In this document: positions 1-9,257 of the stretch, piece after piece
How positions within the stretch are numbered: the stretch's first letter is position 1
How the letters are laid out: each line of letters opens with the position of its first letter
NCBI GenBank assembly: GCA_030148005.1
Contig: JASBUI010000025.1
Location: 62,001-126,000 of the forward strand
Direction: 5' to 3'
Length of the DNA: 64,000 bases
From: Paracoccaceae bacterium
GTDB taxonomy: Bacteria > Pseudomonadota > Alphaproteobacteria > Rhodobacterales > Rhodobacteraceae
The notes under the pieces: model-generated
Databases searched by the model: none
What the model saw: the letters and a program-made list of their open reading frames with translations, nothing else
What the model was told of the DNA's origin: nothing
Made by a program: the position numbers and the translations under genes

Positions 1-1
1 A

Positions 2-1061
2 ATCGTCCGCTATGTCGATACCGGACGACTGCCCGGGTGGCTGTTTCCCTGCGTTGCCATTCTACCGCTCTTGCGGCCCGAAGGAATTGCCCTGGCACTT
101 TGTGTTCCACTGGTGGTCGGGCTCCGGCGCGAGCTGCGTAGCGCCTTGGTTCTGGCGACACTTGCAGTTCTGCCTCTGACCGCCTCTGTCGCGATCCTGT
201 ACGGGCTGGGTCTGCCTGTGATGCCCAATTCGGTGGCCGCCAAACTGGCGTTGGGCGCCGTAACTACCGGCGGGCCGTTGGCGCAGATGGCAGAAAACCT
301 GACCGGATCCTCCGGAAGGCTCCTTCTGGGTCTGGCGTTGGGCTGTCTTGCGGCGCTGGCAACTTCCTCGGGGCGGGCAATGTGGCCTGTGGTCGTTGTG
401 ACCGCCTTGCCGCTTTTGGCGCATCTGTTTGCCGGACAGATCGGCTGGTACAACCGCTACGAAGGCTATTCCATCAGTTTGGGCGTTGCCGGTATATTGC
501 TTTTGTGGCTGCCACGCATGCGCACCGCCGCAGTGCGCGCAGCGATGCCTTTGGTCCTCGTGGGGTTCGTCGGGCTGATCTATTCCCGATATGTTGATAC
601 GTGCACCCGCCAGCGCGCGCGGGGTTTATTTGCAGCAGGCCCAGATGGCGCGGTTCGCAGCCGATTTCGTCAAGGCACCGGTGGCGGTGAACGATCTGGG
701 CCATGTCGCATGGCGCAATCCGAACTACGTGCTCGATCTGTTTGGTCTTGCCAATGGCGACGTCTTAAGAACGCGGCTTGGCAATCCGCCGCCCGGATGG
801 GGTGATGCATTCACACGTCAAAGAGGCGCCGATCTGGCGATGATATATGACCATTGGATCGGCTCGGCGCGCGGTCCGAATTGGGTGCTTTTGGGTGTGC
901 TGGCCTTTGACGGCTCAAAAGGCGCGCTAGGTGGAAACGCTGTGTCGTTTTATGCCACCCGGCCAGAGGCGGCGGCGGGGCTTAATAAGCTTTTGAATGA
1001 GTTTGTGCCAACGCTTCCACAAGGGGCACGGTTCACCTTTGCCAAAGTGGACGCAACTTGA
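2..1061 (+). pseudogene. GT-C type membrane glycosyltransferase-like protein, 5'-truncated by the window and frameshifted
   Basis: From base 2 one frame is open to about base 600 and encodes a multi-spanning membrane protein with an RPEG motif after a hydrophobic stretch, typical of the luminal loops of GT-C mannosyl/arabinosyltransferase-like proteins. Coding then continues one base out of step to the TGA at 1059-1061. That part carries VNDLGHVAWRNPNYVLDLFGL-like residues at about 685-745, a C-terminal signature of the same families. The switch lies between about 585 and 620 and equals one extra base or two missing bases. The gene start lies before the window. The frameshift is seen; whether it is real decay or a sequencing error cannot be told. 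Substrate unknown. Confidence 0.6.
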
Positions 1062-1092
1062 AGGATCGGGTCGTTCGGCTTGAACCTTTGCG

Positions 1093-1542
1093 CTAGTTGC
1101 CCAGCCCCTGCTGATCGCGGATTTCCAGCTGGCGCAGTGGCAGGCTGTCGATCGCGCGTGAAAGTTCGCGCACGTTCCATGGGAAAGGCTTGCGCAGAAC
1201 CACGCCGCCGTCCTTGTCCATCAGCACCATCATGAACCCGCGCGGGCGCAATTTGTTGCGCCAGTCAGAGTTCTCATCGGGCTTTGCATCGACCACGATG
1301 ACCACATCGCGTTTGATCAACTCGCCCTGTTGTTCCTGCAAAAACCGAATCTGATCGCGATAGCGCGGGTCGTTTTCATCGTCGGCAAAGACGACAACGG
1401 GGCGCTTTTTCCACAGAAAATCGTTCAAGTTAACTTCAATTGCGGGCAATGGGGTCAGCTCTTCGGACACGGGCTCGGCCGCTTGCGCCATCGCGGCGAG
1501 CGGCAAAAAACCGGCTAACGTCAAAGAGATAAGCAGTTTCAT
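1093..1542 (-). CDS. DUF4174 family secreted protein
   Basis: A 149-residue protein with an N-terminal signal peptide (about residues 1-22, ending AAMAQA) and one compact domain matching the DUF4174 pattern: an acidic EVNLNDFLWKKRPVVVFADD segment followed by a thioredoxin-like alpha/beta order (VVVF, DVVIVVDA, FMMVLMDKDGGVVLR). No CXXC motif is present, so redox activity is not indicated. The start is the ATG at 1542-1540 because AAGGAGCC lies six bases upstream; the frame is open further but the extra residues would hide the signal peptide. It converges on the preceding membrane-protein gene and diverges from the sulfotransferase-like gene. Function unknown; presumably periplasmic. Confidence 0.75.
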   Translation of the reverse strand: MKLLISLTLAGFLPLAAMAQAAEPVSEELTPLPAIEVNLNDFLWKKRPVVVFADDENDPRYRDQIRFLQEQQGELIKRDVVIVVDAKPDENSDWRNKLRPRGFMMVLMDKDGGVVLRKPFPWNVRELSRAIDSLPLRQLEIRDQQGLGN

Positions 1543-1616
1543 AAAGGCTCCTTGTGGTACCAATATAGGCCGCTTTGATCGCTTGCGAAGGGGCAAATCG
1601 TTGATTTCACGCGAAC

Positions 1617-2645
1617 TTGGCAAATCCGTGGTTAACCCAGTGGTGGCCCGGGGGCGACTACATTCTTGGCGGGCCAGAGTTTTGTGCCCGGCGCCTTTGG
1701 GGGAAAACGCCTAAATTGGATGTAACGCTGCATATCGGTGCCCACCGGTCGGGCACAACGACGCTTCAGAGGTTTCTGAGGGCGAACAGGTGCTGTCTGG
1801 ACGATCATGACATTGGGTACTGGGGGCCGGAGCGCACGCGCTCGGGCCTTTTCAGCGGTCTTTTCAAGAACCCTGCGCATGTAACGCGCGACAGTCTGCG
1901 ACGCGCGCGCCGGTCGTCCGGCCTTATCCAGATTGAGCTGGAGAGGTTTGAGCGATCGGGCATGAAAGAGCTGATTGTCAGCGAAGAGAACATGCTTGGC
2001 GGGCTTTTGGAAAACATCTCTCGCTGCCGCCTTTATCCCAACGCCGGTGACCGGCTGGCGCGGTTTCGGCGGGGATTTTCGGGCAGGCGGCTGCGTATCG
2101 CGCTATCGATCCGGTCCTATGACAGCTACTGGACCTCGGCCTTTGGATTTGCGGTCATGCGGGGCTATGATGTGCCGGGAACGCCCGTTCTTGACCGGAT
2201 GGTGACCCAGCCGCGCCGCTGGAAGACGATCATCCTGGCGCTGGCCGAAGTTTTCCCAGAGGCCGAGATTATCGTCTGGCCGTTCGAGGTCTTTGGCGGG
2301 CTGCCCGACATGCAGCTTCAGATGCTCAGCCGCGCGGAAAATATTCAGGGTCTGCGACATAGACGTTGCTGGCTAAATGCCTCTGCTACATGCGATAAGC
2401 TGCGCAAGGCCCTTGCCGAACGCGGCTCTGATCCTGGCCAGATCAAGGGTGATCATGGCCGCTGGAAACCCTTCGGTGCAGACCATATCATGGCACTGCG
2501 CGGGCAATATGGTGAGGATCTTGCCTGGCTCAGGTCCGGCGGGGCGGCGAATGTGACATTTATCCCGGACGTTCAGACGCATGAACGGCGGGCTGGGGAA
2601 GAAAGAGGATGTGACTATGGCGACATCGAAAGGCAACTGGGCTGA
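1617..2645 (+). CDS. Sulfotransferase-like P-loop protein
   Basis: A 342-residue protein with a 5'-phosphosulfate-binding-type loop near residues 39-48 ([13 protein letters not shown]), the hallmark of PAPS-dependent sulfotransferases and of a related Rhodobacterales family of unknown substrate. The usual downstream arginine/serine site is plausibly the [12 protein letters not shown] segment (about 160-172). The furthest start is a TTG at 1617 without a clear ribosome-binding site. A second TTG at 1716 is preceded by GGGGGA and would begin just before the P-loop; codons between the two have GC-rich third positions, so the longer form is kept with doubt. The 3' end overlaps the methylmalonyl-CoA mutase start by 29 bp. 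Acceptor molecule unknown; cell-surface sugars are a possibility only. Confidence 0.65.
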   Translation: MANPWLTQWWPGGDYILGGPEFCARRLWGKTPKLDVTLHIGAHRSGTTTLQRFLRANRCCLDDHDIGYWGPERTRSGLFSGLFKNPAHVTRDSLRRARRSSGLIQIELERFERSGMKELIVSEENMLGGLLENISRCRLYPNAGDRLARFRRGFSGRRLRIALSIRSYDSYWTSAFGFAVMRGYDVPGTPVLDRMVTQPRRWKTIILALAEVFPEAEIIVWPFEVFGGLPDMQLQMLSRAENIQGLRHRRCWLNASATCDKLRKALAERGSDPGQIKGDHGRWKPFGADHIMALRGQYGEDLAWLRSGGAANVTFIPDVQTHERRAGEERGCDYGDIERQLG

Positions 2646-4755
2646 GCGCGCGGAAAAGGAACTGCGCGGGCGCCCGCTGGAAGAGCTTACCTGGAAGACG
2701 CCCGAAGGGATCGATGTTGCCCCGGTCTATGGTCCCGAAGATGCCGAAGGTCTGGACCATATGGGCTCTATGCCCGGGGAGGCGCCGTTCACGCGCGGGC
2801 CGCGGTCGACCATGTACGCCGGGCGGCCTTGGACTATTCGCCAATACGCCGGTTTTTCGACGGCCGAGGAATCAAACGCGTTCTACCGCAAGGGGCTTGC
2901 GGCCGGGCAACAGGGCGTGTCGGTCGCCTTTGATCTGGCCACGCACCGCGGCTATGACAGCGACCACGAACGCGTCGAGGGTGATGTCGGCAAGGCGGGC
3001 GTGGCAATCGACAGTGTCGAGGACATGAAAATCCTCTTTGACGGTATCCCGCTGGACAAGGTCAGCGTCTCAATGACGATGAACGGCGCGGTGATCCCGG
3101 TTCTGGCCAGTTTCATCGTGGCCGGCGAAGAGCAGGGCGTTGATCGCGCGGCCCTTTCGGGCACCATTCAGAACGACATTCTGAAAGAGTTCATGGTGCG
3201 CAACACCTATATCTACCCGCCCGAACCTTCGATGCGCATCGTTTCGGATATCATCGAGTTTACCTCGCGCGAGATGCCCAAGTTCAACTCGATCTCGATC
3301 TCGGGCTACCACATGCAAGAGGCCGGCGCGAACCTTGTGCAAGAGCTGGCCTTTACGCTTGCCGACGGCAAGGAATACGTGCGCGCGGCGATCGAACGGG
3401 GCATGGATGTTGATGCCTTTGCTGGGCGCCTTTCGTTCTTTTTCGCCATCGGGATGAACTTTTTCATGGAGGCGGCCAAGCTGCGCGCGGCGCGGTTCCT
3501 CTGGCACCGGATCATGAGTGAGTTCAATCCCAAGAAACCGGGAAGCCTGATGCTGCGCACCCACTGCCAGACCTCGGGCGTATCGCTTCAGGAACAGGAT
3601 CCCTACAACAACATCGTGCGCACCGCCTATGAGGCGATGAGCGCGGTTCTGGGCGGCACGCAGTCGCTGCACACAAACTCATTCGATGAGGCTATTGCGC
3701 TGCCGACCGAGTTTTCCGCGCGCATTGCCCGCAACACCCAGCTGATCCTTCAAAATGAGACGGGCGTGACCAATGTGGTCGATCCGCTTGCAGGGTCCTA
3801 CTACGTTGAAAAGCTGACCGCCGATCTGATCGAAGAGGCGCAAAAGCTGATCGATGAGGTGGACGCGATGGGCGGCATGACCAAGGCTGTGGCCAGCGGC
3901 ATGCCCAAGCTGCGCATCGAAGAGGCCGCCGCACGGCGTCAGGCGGCGGTGGACCGGGGCGATGAGGTGGTCGTCGGGGTCAACAAGTTCCGCCTTGAAC
4001 AGGAAGACCACCTTGACGTGCGCCAGATCGACAACTCGGCCGTGCGCGACGCACAGATCAAGCGCCTTAAGGACATCCGTGCCAGCCGGGATCAGGCCGC
4101 CTGCGACGCCGCGCTTGGCGCGCTGGAAGAGGCCGCGCGCAGCGGTACGGGCAACCTTTTGGAATTGGCAACAGAGGCCGCGCGCACCCGCGCGACAGTG
4201 GGCGAAATTTCCTTGGCTATGGAAAATGCGTTTGGGCGGCACAGGGCAGAGGTAAAGACATTGGCAGGCGTTTACGGGGCGGCCTATGAGGGCGACGAAG
4301 GTTTTGCAGCGATCCAGAAGGACGTTGAGAATTTTGCCGCTGACGAAGGGCGCAGGCCGCGCATGCTGGTCGTGAAAATGGGTCAGGACGGGCATGATCG
4401 CGGGGCCAAGATCATCGCCACCGCCTTTGCCGACATCGGGTTCGACGTTGATGTCGGCCCGCTTTTCCAGACACCGCAAGAGGCAACGCAGGACGCCATC
4501 GACAACGACGTTCATGTTGTCGGCATCTCCAGTCAGGCGGCGGGCCACAAGACGCTTGCGCCCAAGCTTATCGAAGCGCTGCGCGACGCCGGCGCGGGTG
4601 AGATCATCGTCATTTGCGGCGGCGTCATCCCCGCACAAGACTATGATTTCCTTAAGAAAGCTGGCGTAAGCGCGATTTTCGGCCCGGGCACGAACATCCC
4701 CAAGGCGGCCTCTGAGATACTGGCGATCATCCGCGCGGCGCGCGCGGGCGCATAG
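2617..4755 (+). CDS. scpA: Methylmalonyl-CoA mutase (adenosylcobalamin-dependent)
   Basis: A 712-residue single-chain mutase interconverting (R)-methylmalonyl-CoA and succinyl-CoA, the last step of propionyl-CoA assimilation. The substrate barrel carries the [15 protein letters not shown] signature near residue 83. The C-terminal B12 domain has DGHDRG (DxHxxG, D591-G596), whose His ligates cobalt, followed by GISSQAAGH and CGGVIP. Length fits bacterial single-subunit mutases. ATG 2617 is preceded by AAGAGG; an in-frame upstream ATG at 2581 lies inside the previous gene and lacks family support. No propionyl-CoA carboxylase, epimerase or mutase chaperone is adjacent, so those genes must lie elsewhere. 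The ORF overlaps the sulfotransferase-like gene, implying cotranscription. Confidence 0.95.
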   Translation: MATSKGNWAERAEKELRGRPLEELTWKTPEGIDVAPVYGPEDAEGLDHMGSMPGEAPFTRGPRSTMYAGRPWTIRQYAGFSTAEESNAFYRKGLAAGQQGVSVAFDLATHRGYDSDHERVEGDVGKAGVAIDSVEDMKILFDGIPLDKVSVSMTMNGAVIPVLASFIVAGEEQGVDRAALSGTIQNDILKEFMVRNTYIYPPEPSMRIVSDIIEFTSREMPKFNSISISGYHMQEAGANLVQELAFTLADGKEYVRAAIERGMDVDAFAGRLSFFFAIGMNFFMEAAKLRAARFLWHRIMSEFNPKKPGSLMLRTHCQTSGVSLQEQDPYNNIVRTAYEAMSAVLGGTQSLHTNSFDEAIALPTEFSARIARNTQLILQNETGVTNVVDPLAGSYYVEKLTADLIEEAQKLIDEVDAMGGMTKAVASGMPKLRIEEAAARRQAAVDRGDEVVVGVNKFRLEQEDHLDVRQIDNSAVRDAQIKRLKDIRASRDQAACDAALGALEEAARSGTGNLLELATEAARTRATVGEISLAMENAFGRHRAEVKTLAGVYGAAYEGDEGFAAIQKDVENFAADEGRRPRMLVVKMGQDGHDRGAKIIATAFADIGFDVDVGPLFQTPQEATQDAIDNDVHVVGISSQAAGHKTLAPKLIEALRDAGAGEIIVICGGVIPAQDYDFLKKAGVSAIFGPGTNIPKAASEILAIIRAARAGA

Positions 4756-4787
4756 ACGAAAAGGCTTCTACCGGTTAGGTTTGATCC

Positions 4788-5714
4788 ATGCATATCGCGA
4801 TCATCGGCGCAGGGGGAATTGGCGGCTTTCTGGCCGCGCGGCTTTTGTCTGTCGGCCAGGATGTTTCGATCTTGGCGCGCGGCGCGCATCTTGAAGCGAT
4901 CCGCAAGGGCGGGCTTCGCCTGATCGAACCTGAGGGTGAGATCCTTGTTCATCCCCCCAAGATCAGCGCCGATCCGGGCGATATCGGTGATGCCGATCTG
5001 GTGATCTGCGCGGTCAAGGGGCCGCAGATGGCGCAAGCGGCGGCGATTGCGGGCCAATGGCTTAAACCCGATGGCGTGGCGCTGCCGTTTCAGAACGGCG
5101 TGGGCGCAACCGAAGCCTTGGCCAAAGTGGTCGGCGCGCACCGGGCGCTGGTGGGGATTGCAAAAATCTTTTGCAACATCACCGCACCGGGCGTTCTGAC
5201 GCGGTACGGCGGGCCGGGGGCCTTTATTTTCGGCGATCACCATGGATCGCAAGATACTGATAAAGTGTCGGAAATTCGCAGCGCCTTGGATTTGGCCGGC
5301 GTCGATGCGCCGCGCGTTGCGGATGTGAACGTCGCCCTGTGGGAGAAGTTTCTGCTGTTCAGCGCGGCAAGTTCGATGACCGCCGGGGCGCGTTGCCGTT
5401 TTGGCCAGATCCGCGAAGATCCCGATATGGCCTCGGCCTTCCACCATCTTGTGGCCGAAGCCTATGCCGTTGCCCTTGCGCGCGGCGTGGCGCTGGAACA
5501 GGACAGCGTTGAGCGCACGGTTGAAATCCTTCAGAATCTGCCTGCCGAGGGGCGCACATCGATGGCCCATGACGTTGAGCTTGGCAAGCCGCTTGAGTTG
5601 GACAGCGTTGGCGGCGCGCTTTTGCGCATGGGCCGCGAAAGCGGCGTGCCAACGCCTTATACCCACGCTTTTGTTGCGGCGTTGACCCCCTTCAAGGAGG
5701 GATCGGGTGGCTGA
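4788..5714 (+). CDS. Ketopantoate reductase family (ApbA/PanE-like) oxidoreductase
   Basis: A 308-residue NAD(P)-dependent reductase. The N-terminal Rossmann fold has GAGGIGG at residues 7-13, and the C-terminal helical domain has the catalytic-lysine context W-E-K near residue 186. PanE reduces 2-dehydropantoate to pantoate for coenzyme A synthesis. In true PanE the residues after this lysine include two asparagines (K-x3-N-x3-N); here the same stretch reads KFLLFSAASSMTA, so the asparagines are absent. It may therefore be a paralogue acting on another 2-oxo acid. It starts 32 bp after the mutase and overlaps the MAPEG gene by 8 bp, so the three look like an operon. Confidence 0.75.
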   Translation: MHIAIIGAGGIGGFLAARLLSVGQDVSILARGAHLEAIRKGGLRLIEPEGEILVHPPKISADPGDIGDADLVICAVKGPQMAQAAAIAGQWLKPDGVALPFQNGVGATEALAKVVGAHRALVGIAKIFCNITAPGVLTRYGGPGAFIFGDHHGSQDTDKVSEIRSALDLAGVDAPRVADVNVALWEKFLLFSAASSMTAGARCRFGQIREDPDMASAFHHLVAEAYAVALARGVALEQDSVERTVEILQNLPAEGRTSMAHDVELGKPLELDSVGGALLRMGRESGVPTPYTHAFVAALTPFKEGSGG

Positions 5715-6225
5715 GGGCGGCGCAGGGCCCACCAAGCGCCCGGTCATCGTGGCCGGTATGGCCTTAGGCGTGGTATGGGCAATTGCGCTGGTCTGGATCG
5801 GGGTCACACAGGTGCCTTTGCCGATCTTTTCGCTGCTGCCGGTTCTGGCCTTTTCCTTTCTTGGGCCGGGCATCTTCCTGATGCTTCTGATCGGGCGTCT
5901 TGCGCAGCGCCGGTTCTTTGACGATGCGATCATTGATGGCCAGCCCTTTGCGGACCACTCGGGGGCGGAAATTGACCAGCGCGTTCTGACAAACACCGTT
6001 GAACAGATTGTGCTGGCCTTATGCCTTTGGCCGGCCACGGCCTATCTTGCGGGCAACGCCGGGCCCGGCCTTGTTGCCACTCTTGGGGTGGGGTTCCTTC
6101 TGGCGCGGCTGATGTTCTGGGCGGGCTATCACTTGTCGCCGCCACTTCGCGGGTTCGGGTTTGCCGCCACCTTCTATTCCACGATTGCCGCGCTGGTTTA
6201 CAGCATCGCCCATTGGGCGTTCTAG
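5707..6225 (+). CDS. MAPEG family membrane protein
   Basis: A 172-residue protein with about four membrane segments (roughly residues 12-33, 38-62, 96-118 and 125-170), matching the MAPEG family of membrane-associated eicosanoid and glutathione metabolism proteins. The region around residues 90-112 (RVLTNTVEQIVLALCLWP) fits the conserved helix with Asn and Glu that helps bind glutathione. The start is GTG 5707, eight bases inside the preceding gene, with AAGGAGGG directly upstream. Bacterial members are mostly uncharacterised; glutathione transferase or peroxidase activity is inferred from family only. Confidence 0.75.
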   Translation: MAEGGAGPTKRPVIVAGMALGVVWAIALVWIGVTQVPLPIFSLLPVLAFSFLGPGIFLMLLIGRLAQRRFFDDAIIDGQPFADHSGAEIDQRVLTNTVEQIVLALCLWPATAYLAGNAGPGLVATLGVGFLLARLMFWAGYHLSPPLRGFGFAATFYSTIAALVYSIAHWAF

Positions 6226-6328
6226 GCGAATTTTCTCAAAGCGTCTTTCTGCGGTTGCATGGACCGGCCGCTTGGGGTCTTTTGCGGGGCGTTGGGCGCA
6301 ATGATCGGTCTGCCCGCCAAAGGTTTTA

Positions 6329-6949
6329 ATGATGCTGAGATTTGATCACTTTGCTATTTTGGCACGCTCTCTGGACGAGGGGTGCGAATGGGTTTCAAAG
6401 CACCTTGGGGTGGATCCCGTGCCCGGCGGAGAGCATCCGCTGATGGGTACGCACAACCGGCTTTTGTCATTGGGGCCAAAGGCTTATCTTGAAGTGATTG
6501 CGATCAATCCCGCCGCGCCTTCACCGGGGCGGCCACGGTGGTTCGATCTGGACAATTTTGACGGGCCGCCCTGCGTGGGAAACTGGGTGGCGGCGTCGGA
6601 TGACCTTGGGGGCGACCTTGCGCTTATGCCTGCGGGCACGGGCCTGCCAATGGCGCTTTCGCGGGGCGATCTGCGCTGGACAATGGCGGTGCCGGATGAC
6701 GGGCGGCTGCCATTTGACGGGGCCTCGCCTGCGCTGATTGAATGGACGTGCGATGCGCATCCCGCCCAGCGTCTTCCCGATATGGGGCTGCGCCTGAAAT
6801 CCTTGGAAATCTCCCATCCGGAAGCTGATGCGCTTGATCGCCATCTTGGCGCTTTGCTGAATGATCCGGCCATCACGTTGCACCCCGGCCCGGCAAAGGC
6901 GCTGCGGGCCACGATTGAAACGCCATCCGGCCTGCGGGTGCTGGAATGA
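6329..6949 (+). CDS. VOC superfamily (glyoxalase-like) protein
   Basis: A 206-residue protein of the vicinal-oxygen-chelate superfamily, closest in pattern to the Glyoxalase_3 type: RFDHFAILARSLDEG at the start, GTHNRLLSLG around residues 35-45 and YLEVIAINP near 50-60. These give the paired beta-alpha-beta-beta-beta modules, with His7 and Glu55 as candidate metal ligands. The substrate is unknown. Tandem ATGs stand at 6329 and 6332 and either may be used. The stop codon overlaps the start of the acetyltransferase by four bases, so the two are translationally coupled. Confidence 0.7.
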   Translation: MMLRFDHFAILARSLDEGCEWVSKHLGVDPVPGGEHPLMGTHNRLLSLGPKAYLEVIAINPAAPSPGRPRWFDLDNFDGPPCVGNWVAASDDLGGDLALMPAGTGLPMALSRGDLRWTMAVPDDGRLPFDGASPALIEWTCDAHPAQRLPDMGLRLKSLEISHPEADALDRHLGALLNDPAITLHPGPAKALRATIETPSGLRVLE

Positions 6950-7467
6950 CCGTCCGGCTGGCAACCCAAGCCGATTGCGCCGCAATTGCCGAGATCTGGA
7001 ACCCGGTGATCCGCGAGACGACGATCACTTTCAACCCGGTCGAAAAGTCGCCCGAGGATATCGCCGCCTATCTTCGCGAAAAAGAAGAGAGCGGCGGCGC
7101 GACCTTTGTGGCCGAAGGCGAGGGCGGGCAGGTTATGGGCTTTGCCACCTATGGCCAGTTTCGCGGCGGGCTGGGTTACCGGTTCACGGCCGAGCATTCC
7201 ATCGTTCTGGGCGAGGGTGCGCGCGGCCTTGGGATCGGGCGCCAGCTGATGGCAGCGATCGAAGATCACGCGCGCGCACGCGGAATTCACACGATTTTTG
7301 CCGGGGTTTGCACCGAAAATGCGGCCGGGGTCGCCTTTCACAAGGCGATGGGCTTTGAATCGCGCGCGGTGCTGCCGCAGGTGGGGTTCAAGTTCGGGCG
7401 CTGGCTTGACCTTGATCTGATGCAAAAACGTCTGGGCCCGCCTGACAGTGGCGCAAAGGCTGGCTAG
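6946..7467 (+). CDS. GNAT family N-acetyltransferase (phosphinothricin/methionine sulfone acetyltransferase type)
   Basis: A 173-residue GNAT enzyme that transfers acetyl from acetyl-CoA to an amine. The acetyl-CoA loop GARGLGIGRQLM (about residues 89-100) fits the R/Q-x-x-G-x-G/A consensus, and EIWNPVIRETTITFNP at the N terminus is typical of the PAT/YncA/MddA subgroup that acetylates phosphinothricin or methionine sulfone/sulfoximine. The C-terminal FHKAMGFE and VGFKFGRWLDLDLM segments also match that subgroup. It begins within the stop codon of the VOC gene. The natural substrate is not determined by sequence. Confidence 0.85.
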   Translation: MTVRLATQADCAAIAEIWNPVIRETTITFNPVEKSPEDIAAYLREKEESGGATFVAEGEGGQVMGFATYGQFRGGLGYRFTAEHSIVLGEGARGLGIGRQLMAAIEDHARARGIHTIFAGVCTENAAGVAFHKAMGFESRAVLPQVGFKFGRWLDLDLMQKRLGPPDSGAKAG

Positions 7468-7476
7468 GATAGAAGA

Positions 7477-8157
7477 ATGTCGATCTGGACCCGCATATCC
7501 GAAGCGCTTGCCGCGCTGGCCAAGGGCGAAAGCCTTGGCGCCGTGTTTGAGCGTCTGCGCACGCCGCCCGAACGCACGGTGGCCTTTGCAATTGCGGTGA
7601 TTGCGCTGGGCGCCAAGGTGGCCAAGGCCGACGGTCTGGTCACCCGCGATGAGGTGGCCGCCTTTCGCGAGGTGTTCCAGATACCCGAGGCCGAAGAGGA
7701 AAACGCCGCCCGCGTCTTTAACCTTGCCCGGCAGGATGTCGCCGGTTTCGAAGAATACGCGCGGCGCATCAAAAAGATGTTCGGCGAGGATCAGATGGTC
7801 CTGACCGACCTGATGGACGGGCTTTTCCATATCGCGCTGGCGGATGGCGAATACCACCCCAATGAGGATGAGTTCCTGCACATCGTGGCCGAGATTTTCG
7901 GCCTTTCTGAACGTGATTTCAGGGGTTTGCGCGCGCGCCATGTTCCCGGCTCGGTCCCCGATCCTTATGACGTTCTGGGGGTGGAACCGGATGCAACCTT
8001 GGACGAAATTCGCGCAGCATGGCGGCAAAAGGTGCGCGATACGCACCCTGACAGGATGATGGCGCGGGGCGTTCCGATAGAGGCGGTAAAGCTTGCCGAA
8101 AAGCGGCTGATCGCGATCAACGAGGCCTGGGAAGAGATCAACCGGGACGCGGCCTGA
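7477..8157 (+). CDS. TerB-like / J-domain fusion protein (DjlA-type co-chaperone)
   Basis: A 226-residue protein with two modules. Residues about 30-150 form an all-helical TerB-like domain with two acidic repeats (KADGLVTRDEV and LADGEYHPNEDEF). Residues about 165-226 form a DnaJ domain with an intact HPD motif at 190-192 and the following KRLIAINEAW helix. J domains stimulate DnaK ATPase, so a co-chaperone role is likely; client and trigger are unknown. Unlike DjlA of enterobacteria there is no N-terminal membrane anchor. It lies 9 bp after the acetyltransferase and 3 bp before the EEP gene. Confidence 0.8.
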   Translation: MSIWTRISEALAALAKGESLGAVFERLRTPPERTVAFAIAVIALGAKVAKADGLVTRDEVAAFREVFQIPEAEEENAARVFNLARQDVAGFEEYARRIKKMFGEDQMVLTDLMDGLFHIALADGEYHPNEDEFLHIVAEIFGLSERDFRGLRARHVPGSVPDPYDVLGVEPDATLDEIRAAWRQKVRDTHPDRMMARGVPIEAVKLAEKRLIAINEAWEEINRDAA

Positions 8158-8160
8158 GCG

Positions 8161-9183
8161 ATGCGTATCGCGACCTATAACGTTGAATGGTTTGACACGC
8201 TTTTCGAAGATGACGGGACGCTTTCGGACAACAATGAATGGTCTTCGCGGCGCGATGTGACCCGGCGCGAACAGATCGCGGCGCTGGGCGAGGTGTTTCA
8301 GACGATGGACGCCGATGCCGTCATGGTCATCGAAGCGCCCGATACAAGCCGGCGCAGATCGGGAACGGTCGCGCTTGAAAACTTTGCCGCGCGGTTTGAT
8401 CTTAGGGCGCGCAAGGCGCTGATCGGTTTTCCCAACGACACCCAGCAAGAGATCATCCTGCTTTACGACCCTGACGTGATGTCTGCACGCCACGCCCCCA
8501 TGGGCGAGGATACGGGCAAAAAGGGCTCTGGCCAGGCGCCCCGCTTTGACGCGGTGTTCCGGATCGATCTTGATATCGACGCCACCGCCGACGTCGTGCG
8601 GTTTTCCAAGCCGCCGCTGGAAGTTGCGGTCAAAACCGCCAGTTCAGAGTTTCGAATGATCGGCGTTCACGCAAAATCCAAGGCGCCTTATGGGGCCAAA
8701 ACCCCCGATGAAATCATGCAGCTGTCGATTGCCAACCGGCGCAAGCAACTGGCGCAATGTATCTGGATCCGCCAGCGCGTGGATGAGCTTTTGGCGCTGG
8801 GCGAGCCGCTGATCGTGCTGGGGGATTTCAACGATGGTCCGGGGCTGGACCAGTACGAAAAGCTGTTTGGGCGCGGCGGGGTGGAAATTGTGCTGGGCGG
8901 GCCCGAGGATACGCCGCTTTACGACCCGCACGCGCGCATTGCGCTGAACCGGCGCATTGCGGCTGTCCCGGCAACCTCGCGCTTTTACATACCGGATCAG
9001 GGTCGCTATCTTCAGGCGCTTTTGGACTATGTCATGGTCTCGCCGGACTTGCGCGAACGCGGGGCAAACTGGCGAATCTGGCACCCGTTTGAGGACGCTG
9101 AATGCTATGGCAGGCCAAGCTTGCGAGATGCGCTTTTGAAGGCGTCGGATCACTTCCCCGTCACGTTAGATATTGATCTATAG
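8161..9183 (+). CDS. Endonuclease/exonuclease/phosphatase (EEP) family protein
   Basis: A 340-residue EEP-fold hydrolase. It begins with ATYNVEWF (Asn and Glu for metal binding), has VMVIEAPD near residue 58, GDFNDGP near 220 (catalytic Asp and Asn) and ends with SDHFPVTLDI near 329 (catalytic Asp-His pair). All core residues of the DNase I-like fold are present, so a phosphodiesterase or phosphatase is expected. There is no signal peptide, implying a cytoplasmic enzyme. It starts 3 bp after the J-domain gene. Substrate (nucleic acid, lipid or sugar phosphate) cannot be decided. Confidence 0.8.
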   Translation: MRIATYNVEWFDTLFEDDGTLSDNNEWSSRRDVTRREQIAALGEVFQTMDADAVMVIEAPDTSRRRSGTVALENFAARFDLRARKALIGFPNDTQQEIILLYDPDVMSARHAPMGEDTGKKGSGQAPRFDAVFRIDLDIDATADVVRFSKPPLEVAVKTASSEFRMIGVHAKSKAPYGAKTPDEIMQLSIANRRKQLAQCIWIRQRVDELLALGEPLIVLGDFNDGPGLDQYEKLFGRGGVEIVLGGPEDTPLYDPHARIALNRRIAAVPATSRFYIPDQGRYLQALLDYVMVSPDLRERGANWRIWHPFEDAECYGRPSLRDALLKASDHFPVTLDIDL

Positions 9184-9257
9184 CGCTTTCTTTGCCGCCT
9201 TGAGACCGCGCAGAACATTGATTTGGGTAAAGCGCGCCGCCGGAGTATACTGCGCGC

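Noticed and set aside
3679-4638. Minus-strand 319-codon frame inside the mutase gene
   Set aside because: It lies wholly within a full-length, motif-complete mutase on the other strand; its composition is that of an antisense shadow in GC-rich DNA.
6484-8493. Minus-strand 669-codon frame
   Set aside because: It spans four well-supported plus-strand genes and has no recognisable domain; it is a shadow of their codon bias.
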